From assembly GCA_033977485.1 (NCBI GenBank), contig CM066983.1, positions 113,126,605 to 113,190,604 of the forward strand: a stretch of DNA of 64,000 bases, in the 5' to 3' direction. The number at the start of each line of letters is the position of its first letter. The stretch's first letter is position 1. The DNA comes from Hydrangea macrophylla (Eukaryota > Streptophyta > Magnoliopsida > Cornales > Hydrangeaceae). This document shows, one piece after another, positions 10,966 through 20,297 of this stretch. A program made the translations under genes and the position numbers. The notes below the pieces were generated by a model. The model made no database searches. It saw only the letters and a list, made by a program, of their open reading frames with translations, and had not been told where the DNA came from.

Positions 10966-12216
10966 GATTATAAAGACACTTGGATCATGCCAATTTATTC
11001 ATATCTCACTGAAGGGGAATTACCAGAAGACAAGTTGCTCGCTCGAAAGTTGAAACTTAAGTCAGCAAGGTACGTTGTTTACGAGGGAATTATGTATAGG
11101 AGGTCTTTCACTCAACCTCTGCTGCGATGCCTAACTCCCTATCAAAGTAACTACGTACTTCGGGAAACTCATGAAGGTATATGTGGAAATCACTTGGGAT
11201 CGCGCTCCTTGGCTCATCGAGCCTTGACGTTGGGTTACTTTTGGCCGAATATGAGGGAAGATGCTCAACAGTTAGTTAGGAGATGTGAGAGATGCCAGAA
11301 ATTTGCCAACTACAAGCATAGTCCAGGCCAACCCATGACACCAATGACTAGCCCTTGGTCGTTCATACAATGGGGGATGGATATAATTGGGCCGTTACCA
11401 AGGGCTATTGGGGGTAAGAAGTTCGTGGTAGTGGCTGTAGATTACTTTACCAAATGGGCAGAAGCAGAAGCACTGGTGAAGATCGGGCAAAGAGAAATGA
11501 AGAACTTCACTTGGAAAAACATTGTGTGCCGTTTTGGTATCCCACAGGTGATAATAACGGATAATGGCACACAATTCGAAGGGGGAACATTTCAGGAATT
11601 TTGTAAAGGGTTAAACATCAGTCATCATTTCGCGTCTCCTGGGCATCCACAAGATAATGGGCAAGTCGAAGTGACAAACCGTGCCATAATTGAAGCAATG
11701 AAGAAAAGGTTAGATGAAGCTAAAGGAAATTGGTTGCACGAGCTCCCCGGAATACTTTGGGCATACAGAACTACCAAAAAGACCCCAACGGGCGAGTCTC
11801 CGTTTACTTTGGCATATGGAACAGAAGCGGTCCTCCCCGTTGAAATTGGCATGCCATCAGCAAGGGTAGAGCATTGCAGGCCATCTCAGAACGATCATTC
11901 TATAAAAGCCAACTTAGACCTGCTTGAAGGGATACGAGATCGAGCACTGGTAAGGATGGCGGCTTATCAGCAAAGAATAGCAAGGTATTACAACCAAGGA
12001 GTCAAGCCTATCGATTTCCAGGTCGGTGACTTGGTTCTGAGAAGAGTCTTTCCTAACACAAAGGAGCAAGGTTCTGGAAAACTAAATCCAAACTGGGAAG
12101 GCCCCTATAAGGTTACTCGATTCAGCAGACCTGGTACCTACTGGTTGGAAGATATGCATCATAAAAATGTAGCACGGCCTTGGAACGCAGAGCATCTCAG
12201 GAGATACTTCCACTAG
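10966..12216 (+). pseudogene. E1 integrase
   Basis: Inserts element DNA and makes the 5-bp duplication. The longest frame begins at ATG 10987 and ends at TAG 12214-12216. It has the His2Cys2 zinc finger (HEGICGNH, then CERCQKF) and the DDE core: Asp in GMDIIGPLP, Asp in ITDNGTQFEGG, Glu in NGQVEVTNRAI. The C-terminal part carries FQVGDLVLRRVF and NWEGPYKVTRFSRPGTYWL, the GPY/F-like module, with no chromodomain, as expected for Tat rather than chromovirus elements. The domain looks intact; it is separated from RT only by the TAA at 10963. Confidence 0.85.
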
Positions 12217-12376
12217 CATGAAGATCTACAACAACATTTGGCTCTCTTTGGGGACAATCTCTTTATTTCTTTCCTTGTAAATACGTAAGTTTGCTTTTCT
12301 TGTAAATATGCAAGTTCTCTTTCCTCGTTAACATGTGAAGTGTTCTTTGGCATTTCATTCTTGGCAATATAAAAAA

Positions 12377-12664
12377 TGCCTGAGCACAAAGAGGCTGAGG
12401 TGTAACCATAAGATCTCAGACCATGTCTGAGTGTAAAGGGTTCAAAAACGCCTGAGCACAAAAAGGCTGAGGTGTAACCATAAGATCTCAGACCATGTCT
12501 GAGTGTAAAGGGTTCAAAAATGCCTGAGCACAAAGAGGCTGAGGTGTAACCATAAGACCTCAGACCATGTCTGAGGGTAAAAGGTTAAAAAATACCCGGG
12601 CACTAAGAGGCCGAGGCATATCCGTAGGGTCTCAGGCCATACCTAAGGGTATAAAAGTGCTAGA
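12377..12664 (+). repeat. 72-bp tandem repeat in E1 3' region
   Basis: Units start at 12377, 12449, 12521 and 12593 with exact 72-base spacing, followed by a partial unit. Each reads GCCTGAGCACAAAGAGGCTG, then AGGTGTAACCATAAG, CTCAGACCATGTCTGAGTG, AAAGGGTTC. The first three are nearly identical and the fourth is diverged. The unit contains the near-palindrome CTCAGACCATGTCTGAG. E2 has a shorter analogous array at 40625-40715. Confidence 0.9.
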
Positions 12665-12902
12665 GTATAAACACTGAAGAACATAGAAATGATTTGCAAG
12701 GATCAACAGACCTATATTCAATCAAAGTATTAGGCCTTAGCAGCCTACCAAAACAGGAATCAAATAAGCAAAAACAACATACTTTTCTACAAAAAGTATG
12801 GAACCCCCATAATGAGTACACAAGTGTGGATCAGGAAATTCAGCTTCTTCAAAAAAAAAAAAAATATATATATATGTATATATTTTGGGGCACAACAGCA
12901 GC
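12665..12902 (+). other. E1 3' spacer before the antisense ORF
   Basis: No coding signal. It contains an A-run followed by a TATATA run at 12850-12885. Confidence 0.4.
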
Positions 12903-14360
12903 CTAGGAAGGTCCGGAGGGAGAAGGAAGGTTGGCATCGGGGATGGAGAGCGGAGCCACATCTCTTTGAACCTCAGCAGCCGCCATGTGTGAGGCCTCAT
13001 CCATTTCTGGCTCGAAATCTGGGTCAACCTGGTCGGTGTTAAAATCAGGAAGCACTTGTCTCAGACGAGCTAAAATGTCCTCACGACAAGCTTCCCATCC
13101 TTTGTCATATCCATTTTGAGCAAAACCAACACCCAGCTCCGTGAGTTCTGCCTTCTTTTCATTGAAATAAGCCTCAGCTGCTACTTGTTTGTCTAGCTCC
13201 ACCCGGTTTTAAAGTTCCTCCATCTTCTTAATTTCCTGTAGCCTGGCCTCCTGTTCCAATCGAAGTTCCCGATCTAAACGATCGGAACGAGCTCTAGCCT
13301 CTGATAGTAAAGAATTGGAAGTGGCCAAAGCAGTGTTAGCCTTATCAAGGTCAGCTTGAAGTTTTTCAGCCCGAGCCAATTCTTCGGATGTCCTCATTAC
13401 TTGAGTTTCCAATTGTTTCTCAAGATCATCGCTCTAACAGTTAAGTCTAGCGAGAGAACACTGCATGTATGTGGCCTGTGAAAACCATAGTTCTGTCAAT
13501 AATCTACGTGGTATAAGTAATGAGATATATCAAGAAGTCACAGGCCGATATCACCTTAACCATGTACTCTGTGCATTTTAGAGTCATCTTCCGAGCGTCG
13601 CTGGGACTCACTTGAGTGGGCATTTTTTTAGCTGCCTGGTCCCAAAGAGAAGTGATGTGCTTATGGAGAGAGCCCGGAGCCCAGGGAACAGCAGAGGGGT
13701 CCATTCCCTTACTACTCTCCATCACTGAGCCGAGTTCAAGTCCTAACGGGGTCCCTTGTGGTGGAGGTTGTGTAGATTGTGGGGGAGAGAGAAAACAGGT
13801 TAGAAAAGGATGAGAACCAGAAGCAGAAATTGTGGTAGAAGGGTTGAGAGGAAAGATGATCTGGTCTTCCTCTTCAACCACTGGATCGGCCTCATCAAGA
13901 AGTCGCCTTCGAGTAGTGACATTAGGTGGATTTTCTGAAATCTGAGTGGGTAGACCTGACCTAGTCCCGGTCCTTTGCCTCTTCCTCCGGGTGAGAATGG
14001 CCCCAAACACTTGTGCCTGAATCTCGTCCATGGGGATTAGTCCAGCGTCCGTGAGTGATTGAGAAGAAATAATGCTCTTGCGAAGACGAATAGCGGGGAC
14101 CAACCAAACCTTGACCCTTTCGGCTCGGTCTGGTGTCAGGAGAGCGCGTGCTCTAGTCTCCGGAGCTGCACAAAGTGTAGGATAATTAGATTCAAGGAAG
14201 TGAATATTTTAGCAAAGCCAGTATAATCCTACGTTTAAAAGGGGTAGGCGTGACTCTTACGAGGACTTCCAAACATCCGGGGAACATTACCAATATCACC
14301 TTTGATAAAAAAGTATTTCTCTTTCCAACGTTTATGGGAAGTAGGCAGGTCATGGACAGG
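12903..14360 (-). pseudogene. E1 antisense ORF (aORF), spliced and broken
   Basis: Reads opposite to gag-pol, in the position of the antisense ORF of plant Tat elements; its function is unknown. From the N-terminal side (right) it gives LPTSHKRWKEKYFFIKGDIG, then a likely intron at 14166-14260 (minus-strand GTAAG...TGCAG) that joins in frame to PETRARALLTPDRAERVKVW and on to about 13555. A second intron probably runs from 13554 to near 13482. A coiled-coil section follows (SLLSEARARSDRLDREL) and an acidic C-terminus ending at 12903. In-frame stops lie near 13438 (TAG) and 13211 (TAA). The N-terminus is missing because the 3' LTR is joined at 14361. Confidence 0.7.
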
Positions 14361-14889
14361 ATTGAGAGTACCAAGTCAGTCAGGCTTTCATGGACAGGAT
14401 GTATTGGGCCCCGCAGATAAGAAAGTAGGCAGTTGATTAGACTGCTAGGTTAAGGCACTCCCAAGCCCAGAAGTCTGATAAGTCCAAGGCCCAGACCCAA
14501 ATGAAATAATATAAAAAGCCTGACATGATCCCACCTAGGGCACGACGAGCCACTAAAATGATGGAAGACATACACGACCTGGCATGACCCGGAAAAGGAG
14601 GGGCAGGAAAGCACGACGTGGTCAATTAACAAGGTAGGGTTAGAAGGAGTATAAGAAAGAGGTATGAGAAAATTTTTGGTCATTCTGTGAGCTCCCTAAT
14701 AATAAGAGAGAAAACTAACTTGATCGTCGGAGGAGATTCAGGGTATAACCCCCTAGAATCTTTCCTTTTTGTTTTCCCAGGTTGATTGCTGAACTCGGAG
14801 TAAAACAAAGAAGATAATCTGAGCTTAGCGGCATAGTCAGAAGCATACATTCCCGGAGTGAAGATTAATAGTGAATTCGTGCAGAATCA
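14361..14889 (+). repeat. E1 3' LTR, truncated at its left end
   Basis: Matches 6292-6820 with 4 differences in 529 bases and ends at GCAGAATCA before GTATT. It lacks the first 49 LTR bases, and no polypurine tract precedes it: sequence passes directly from the antisense ORF (CATGGACAGG) into ATTGAGAGTACC. A deletion removed the aORF start, the polypurine tract and the LTR edge. TATA box at 14510-14518. Confidence 0.9.
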
Positions 14890-14894
14890 GTATT

Positions 14895-15125
14895 ATTATT
14901 GTGGTAGCATATACATTGGTAAATCATTTGAAATTAAAATTTAGAATTCATATCATTATCCATATTAATAATCAGATAAATAAATTTTAACATTCGTTTG
15001 TTTCTATGTGGAATTAAAATTTTTGAAAACATATGAAAGGACAGAATTTAATTCTATTGCGACGCAAGAAGAAAAAAGAAAGAAAGAAAGAAAAAAAAAA
15101 GAGGAGCTAAAAAACACAGAATAAG
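14895..15125. other. Intergenic, nothing recognised
   Basis: AT-rich spacer with a short GAAA-rich run near 15068-15105. Confidence 0.5.
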
Positions 15126-15330
15126 CATTGTTTTTATTTTATCAGCAAAAGATGATCTTATTAAAACCAAGGATCCATACAAGAAGGAAAGTCATGAAAG
15201 ATCAAAAGTCCCCCCTGAAAAGAAAGCAAGCATCCCTGTACAAAAGTTGGTGTCAAAGAGACAGCAAAAAACAATACACAAAAATCCCCTAATCTCGGGT
15301 CATATGTGAAAAACCTCAGACCCACTACAG
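15126..15330 (-). mobile_element. Probable LINE 3'-end fragment
   Basis: On the minus strand the text ends in TTAATAAGATCATCTTTTGC, then TGATAAAATAAAAAC. This is the typical 3' tail of plant L1-type LINEs (AATAAAA...CTTTTTGCTGAT followed by A-rich sequence). No RT or endonuclease coding region is attached, so it is a truncated 5'-deleted copy. The assignment rests on recalled tail text only. Confidence 0.45.
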
Positions 15331-15460
15331 AATAAGCTTTATTTTAAATGCTTAAACAAAGAGAACTTCCTTTTGGACACTTCATAGTTTGATTTAAAAG
15401 TCGTCAAAATGATTCATCAAAAGAGAAAAAAAAAAGTCGTCTAAATGAAGTTTTTACTTA

Positions 15461-16355
15461 GGCCTAATTGTACTTTATCTCTTTGTACTATACACGTGTT
15501 TTTAATTGGGTATATTAACTTTTTTTTTTTTGCAATTGATCTTTTGAATTTTCAGCCTATTTTCAATCTCATCCGTTCGATGGGCCGTTAGTTTAAAACT
15601 AAATGATTTGGCCATAAATATATATATATATATATATATTTTTTGCAATTGGCCCCGCGAACTTTCATCCCTTTTCCAATCAGATCCATTTGCTAACGGC
15701 GTGAGATTTTGTTGGACAGAATTGTCCAAGTGTCCTCCCAAAAATGGCTAAATCAGAACCTTTTTTTTTCCTTCTTTTTATCTGTCAAAACATGTGATTT
15801 TATCTGTTGACAAACAAATAATATTGAGCTAAACAATCCTAATTTTCTTATCTTTTGGACTTTTGGATGATTTTTAATTTTTTTTTTATTTCAAGTATTT
15901 GTTCGAGATCTACGCAATGGGTTTCAAAATTTCACAAAAAATATGCGTTGTAGCCTTATTTGTTTGACATATAAAATCATCTGTTTTGACCTATAAAATC
16001 AAAAAATGAGGTTTCAGCGATAGAGTTTTCTCTCCTTTTGATGTCGAGTAGTAAAGGGGTTTATAAAAAATAGTCAAAATTGGGGGAATGACACTTGGAC
16101 AATTCCATCCAACAAAATCTGTCGCCATTAACGAATGGATCTGATTGGAAAAAGGATGAAAGTTCATTTGGCCAATTGCAAAAAAAAAATATTTTTGGGC
16201 AATTCCGTTAATTTTAAACTAATGGCGTCATCGATTAGATGTGATTGAAGAAGGGTTGAAAGTTCAAGAGGCCAATTGCAACCAAAAAAAATAAAAGTTC
16301 ATGTACCTAATTGAAAACAAGCGTATAGTACGAGGGAGTAAAGTGCAATTAGGCC
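15461..16355. mobile_element. Long-TIR Mutator-like nonautonomous element
   Basis: Left arm 15461-15760 starts GGCCTAATTGTACTTTATCT. Right arm about 16080-16355 is its diverged inverse and ends AAAGTGCAATTAGGCC. Flanks are TTTTACTTA (15452-15460) and TTTTGCTTA (16356-16364), 8 of 9 identical, as for Mutator-like elements. Both arms share text such as CCAATTGCAAAAA, GAAAGTTC and the inverse of GATTGGAAAAAGGATGAAAG. The centre contains an inverted relative of the tandem units at 1030-2240. No coding sequence; the Lys-rich minus frame at 15502-15741 is incidental. Confidence 0.75.
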
Positions 16356-16369
16356 TTTTGCTTAATTAA

Positions 16370-16535
16370 AAGAATGCTATTACACCCACACACTTTTCGA
16401 CACCCAACTTTCAATGCATGTACCCTGTGTTAGAATTCACAAAAAAATATGAAAAAATAAAACAATACAAGATACATATATTTAAAACATAGTATGTTAA
16501 AAAATATGTAAAAAAATATATATACCTAACATTAT
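16370..16535. mobile_element. Diverged relative of the foldback element at 2385
   Basis: Shares AATGCATGTAC...TGTG near its left side and ACATATATTTAAAACAT and CCTAACATTATT near its right side with the element at 2385-2594. Termini are not sharply defined. Confidence 0.35.
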
Positions 16536-16776
16536 TGGAATTAACAACATCTCTGAGATGTCTCCATGAATGATTTTCCCACCACATTGCAAATTTGCAA
16601 TCATTGTTTCATCACTACCCAACAACAGTAACAATTAATGGACACTTTAAGCATGAGAATAATAACTGAGTGTAAAGATATATATATATATATATATATG
16701 GCGAATTTTCCGCCCGCCATATGCGAGAATTAGATGTGACTTTTCAACTTTTGTCGCCATAACATTTTAGCTTTTG

Positions 16777-17180
16777 AACCAAATCTCTGGTAGTCTAAGT
16801 GGGGAGGCGGACCAAGACACGGGGGTGTTTTATCCTTTTAGTCTTGTGTTTGGAATTCTTCATGGGTAAATATTAAGTATTTGGTCAGGACCTTTGGCCT
16901 CCCAAAGGGAGGTTAGGGGTTCGAAATCCCCCAGGGATCGTGTAAGCTAGTTGGAGGGATGGATCTCAAGATGGACTTTAAAAAATGTCCAGCTTGGTGT
17001 GAGTTCAGATTCTACCACTAGCTTGCCTCCTTGATTTACCTGGTGCGTGTGTTATGGGGTCCGTGCACGTGCCCGGGGTTTGCCTCTTGTTCTACTCCGA
17101 TAAAAATGACAATAGGTATCGATTCCGAAGTCGCGGAGAACAGACATGGGGATTTCTCCTCGTATTCCAAAAAAAAAAAA
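16777..17180 (+). mobile_element. tRNA-derived SINE with 16-bp TSD
   Basis: About 400 bases flanked by the identical 16-mer AACATTTTAGCTTTTG (16761-16776 and 17180-17195, sharing one base with the A-tail). It ends in a run of A, as expected for a retroposon. Near the 5' end TAGTCTAAGTGG (16791) resembles a pol III A box, and GGTTCGAAATCC at 16919 resembles a B box. The A-to-B spacing is longer than usual, so the true A box may be TGGTCAGGACC near 16885. The body is GC-richer than its surroundings. Confidence 0.7.
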
Positions 17181-17195
17181 ACATTTTAGCTTTTG

Positions 17196-18190
17196 GAATG
17201 TGAACCACAACCGAATGTAAACAGTCATTTTGTGGAAAAATTAATGAATTAAATGAGAATTTGTGGAAAAATCAACGAATTAAATGAGAGAGTGGGAAAC
17301 ATTGTATACATATGCCACGTAGGTGCCATGCAAATTGAAATTCATTTGGTTTGCACGGAAAAGAATTTAACGGAAGAAATTTATTTAGTGTCACTTTCTA
17401 AAGTTTGGTACATTTAAATGGTTTGAAAACTATATTGGAATTAATTCTAAATAAAAGTAATTTTTTTAAAAAATAAGGAAACTCATTCCTTATCTATAGG
17501 TGGTAATGAGATTCATTTCCTTAGAAATTGAGAAAAAAAACTAAACATTAGAGATCTTAAACCAACTCGATCCTTATCTTTTGACCTTGTCTAGTTATTT
17601 TTAAAATTTTAATTAAGTTATATTTTAAATTTTAGTACATTTCAATTTTATGATCTTATTGATTAATATATGTGTATATATACGTTTATATCTGTGTGTT
17701 AAATACATAGGGAGAATTTAGTTTACTTATTTAAATATTGCTTCAATTCCCAACTAAATTATAATAAACCAAACATTTGAATTAGAAACTATCATGTTTC
17801 CATTATCAGATTCATTATTTACCCAAACAACATAATGGAATGTAAAACAGATTCCTTTCCATGAATTCTGATTACCTGGAATCTATTTACTTATATACAT
17901 TTATTTCCATTCAAACCAAACAGTGCCTAAGGGAAAAATTCCACATAGGTGCAAAGTGGAATATTGTGGGAAGACTTTTGCCCTTGGACGAGTAATGTTA
18001 GGTACAATTAAACGGGACACCCAAACCATCCACCTACTGATGTGTCGTGGCAGTGTTGAAATTAATTCGAACTTTATTTGTAACTGATGAATAGTTTTGA
18101 AAATTCACATCAGCAAGTGAATAGTTTAGGTGTCCTATTTAAGTGTACCTAGCATATTACTCGACTTTATATATATAAATATATTTATAT
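17196..18190. other. Intergenic AT-rich sequence
   Basis: No gene seen. TTTGGTTTG near 17348 and CAAACCAAA near 17915 form possible inverted ends of a Tourist-like MITE, but I could not find matching duplications, so I do not call one. Confidence 0.4.
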
Positions 18191-18193
18191 ACA

Positions 18194-18370
18194 AAGATTC
18201 TCTAAAGAGGGTCACCTCTCTTTATTAAAGAGAGGACCTCTGTTTTGACCGTTGAATTGTGTTTAAAAACTGTGAAATGACAAAACTGCCATTAATGAAA
18301 ACACAATCCGACGGCCAAAACAAATGTCCTCTCTTTAATAAAGAGATGGCGCCCTCTTTAGAGTCTGACT
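18194..18370. mobile_element. Palindromic MITE, copy A
   Basis: Ends GATTCTCTAAAGAGGG and CCCTCTTTAGAGTCTGAC are inverted repeats. The arms contain CCTCTCTTTATTAAAGAGAG, then CTCTGTTTTGACCGT, and the inverse of both. The element folds into a hairpin and carries no coding sequence. It sits in TA-rich sequence and a (TA)n microsatellite follows at 18377-18417. A TA target duplication is possible but cannot be proved in this context. Confidence 0.7.
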
Positions 18371-18540
18371 GTATTTATATATATATATATATATATTTAA
18401 ATATATATATATATATAATAGATTGGTTACTTCCATTTTAATAGTAATCATATTGCGTTTTGCTATGATTTCGCATTTTTCTTTTTAATAATTTTTATTA
18501 TTATTTGGGTTAAAGATTAGTCTATATATATATATAGTCA

Positions 18541-18703
18541 GGCCATGGAGATGGCTCTCTCTTTAATAAAGAGAGGGTCTCTGTTTTGACCGTCAGATCG
18601 TGTTTTCATTAAAGGCAGTTTTATCACTTCACAATTTTTAAACACGATCTGACGGTCAAAACAAAGGCTCTCTCTTTATTAAAGAGAGGGCGCCTTTCCA
18701 TAG
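18541..18703. mobile_element. Palindromic MITE, copy B (inverted relative to A)
   Basis: Same family as 18194-18370: CTCTCTCTTTAATAAAGAGA, then GGTCTCTGTTTTGACCGTCA, and the inverse arm ending GGGCGCCTTTCCATAG. The central spacer is in opposite orientation to copy A, so the pair about 170 bases apart can itself pair over the whole length. Confidence 0.7.
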
Positions 18704-18800
18704 AATTTTCGTATATATGTATGTATATATAAGAAAAAGACTTGTAAATTTCTGTAGCACGAGTATTATGATAAAGGAAAAATTGGTGAAAAAGTCATTA

Positions 18801-19067
18801 AGAGGAGATTTATTGGGATTAAGGACAACTTAAAATACACATTAGAGATAAGTCCTCCCAATGTCCATAGATCAAAATACTCTCATTTTCATCCTCTAAC
18901 TTTAACCATACCCTAGCTACCATTACCTCCACCCACGCCACCTCTAACCACCACCCCTTCCAACTCCGGCCACCACCACCTTCGCCATCTCCGACGACCA
19001 CCACCTTCGTCACCGCACCTCTCCACTGCCTTCTTAAGTCTACAATGTCCGTCTCTCTTTCTCTCTC

Positions 19068-19098
<31 letters not shown>

Positions 19099-19440
19099 CC
19101 CTCTCTCTCTCTCTCGAAATATGATAAAGAAGAGTAGCTTCTTCCTCCACTTCTTCTCATCTGTTTTGTCATGGCCACTCATCGGAGTCGACACCTCACC
19201 AAGAAATTGCTGTGTAAGTCACCGTCGACGGGATTGGTCAGTCACTCGCACTCCTCATGAAGTTGAACCCTCTCGTCTCGAAGTTCGCCCTCTAAAACAA
19301 CTACTACAATGTAGATGAAGACCTCACTGGCCACCACCTCTTCTCTCTCTCTCTCTCTCTCTCTTTAAAATAGCTACTGTAATGAAGCTGAACTCTATCG
19401 TCTCGAGCTTCTTGAACTCCGACCACCACCTTCTCTATCA
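18801..19440. repeat. CCACC- and CT-rich low-complexity block
   Basis: Contains CCACCACC clusters at 18935-19020, a (CT)n tract at 19050-19115 and another at 19338-19362, plus a short internal duplication (GTTGAACCCTCTCGTCTCGA near 19262 and GCTGAACTCTATCGTCTCGA near 19387). It mirrors the GGTGG/GA-rich block at 59990-60830 on the other side of the nested retrotransposons, so the two may be arms of one older inverted-repeat element. Reading frames here are simple-sequence artefacts. Confidence 0.5.
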
Positions 19441-19515
19441 TTTAGGATATGATATCTTAAGAGATATTTCACTCAGGATGTGATATCTTAAGTGAAATTT
19501 CACTTAGGATATGAT
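19441..19515. repeat. GTGAAATTTCAC repeat, left piece
   Basis: Tandem units of about 31-33 bases, each reading AGGATGTGATATCTTAAGTG, then AAATTTCACTT. The unit is rich in palindromes (GATATC, CTTAAG, GTGAAATTTCAC). The same repeat resumes at 44919-44943, 47997-48019 and 59725-59835 between the large insertions. Confidence 0.75.
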
Positions 19516-19817
19516 ATTGTTCTTGATGCCTGTTAGATTGGGGCACTCAGAACTGAAAGAATTTCCATGAGTATCAATTCAGTCTGATCACATACAAGCA
19601 CAATCATCAACAAAGACTTTTTAGTAAAAGAAACACAATTAGACTTTACTAACAAGATAAAGACTACTGCTAAAATAAAAAAAAATTGAACAAATAGTGG
19701 CTGGCTCAATTCCAAAGCTTTACTTCTACTTCAAACATACAAATTTATATTGATATATCAATTGCCGCTCTTCATTCTTCATTTCAAGCTTCCATAGCGG
19801 CACTACACATAGGTATA
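19516..19817. other. Unidentified ~300-bp segment before E2
   Basis: It interrupts the GTGAAATTTCAC repeat just left of E2. No coding signal and no clear inverted or direct ends. It could be a small insertion or original flanking sequence. Confidence 0.4.
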
Positions 19818-19822
19818 ATATC

Positions 19823-20297
19823 TGATATGTACAAAAATATCCGGTCAAAGTCAACCCTTGCCACCTCAGCAAAGAGAAGTCAAGTCACCTTGATTCTAGG
19901 CCTACTATTCAATCCTCCCGAGCCGTTGTATAAAATCGCCCGGTTCGGTTAGAAGCTCAGGCGTTCACTCCGGACTGGCCCCACATGGGCGCACCCCCAG
20001 AAGACATGGTTGCTTGCTCAGCGAGCAACCAAACAATTTCCTATCCCATCTAGAAGAATAGATGGAATGAGCAAGTAGTTTCCTAAACCGCCTAGGAAAC
20101 CCACCTAAATTCATGTAAATCGGTTGTAATTAGATTAGGTTTCCTAATCTGCAGACTTACCATGTACGAGTGGTCTCTTGCACCTATAAAAGAGGCCGCT
20201 CACCCCCATTAAAGGGGATCACATTCTGACTCCAAAGAATAGCATATAAACAACTCACTGTTACGCATAAACTCGGTCGGTTTTCTGGTAGTGCCAC
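19823..20297 (+). repeat. E2 5' LTR, left part
   Basis: Starts TGATATGTACAAAAATATCC. TATA box TATAAAAG at 20185-20192. It is interrupted after GTGCCAC by chromovirus E3 (duplication GCCAC at 20293-20297 and 30046-30050). Confidence 0.9.

Larger units (their letters stand above)
6238..14894 (+). mobile_element. E1: Ty3/Gypsy LTR retrotransposon, Tat-type
   Basis: Complete-looking element between 5-bp duplications GTATT (6238-6242 and 14890-14894). Order is 5' LTR, primer-binding site, gag, protease, RT, RNase H, an added second RNase H, integrase, a 72-bp tandem array, an antisense spliced ORF and the 3' LTR. The second RNase H and the antisense ORF are features of the plant Tat lineage. The two LTRs differ at 4 of 529 aligned positions, which points to recent insertion. 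The internal genes nevertheless carry several stops and a frameshift, and the antisense ORF is fused directly to a truncated 3' LTR. Confidence 0.9.

Noticed and set aside
12213..12533. Minus-strand frame with an internally repeated peptide
   Set aside because: Direct translation of the 72-bp tandem array (period divisible by three); no start context or conservation.
12377..12664. CRISPR-like or spacer-repeat array
   Set aside because: Units are contiguous tandem copies without unique spacers, in a plant retrotransposon. The CAATCGATTG arrays of N3 also lack proper repeat length.
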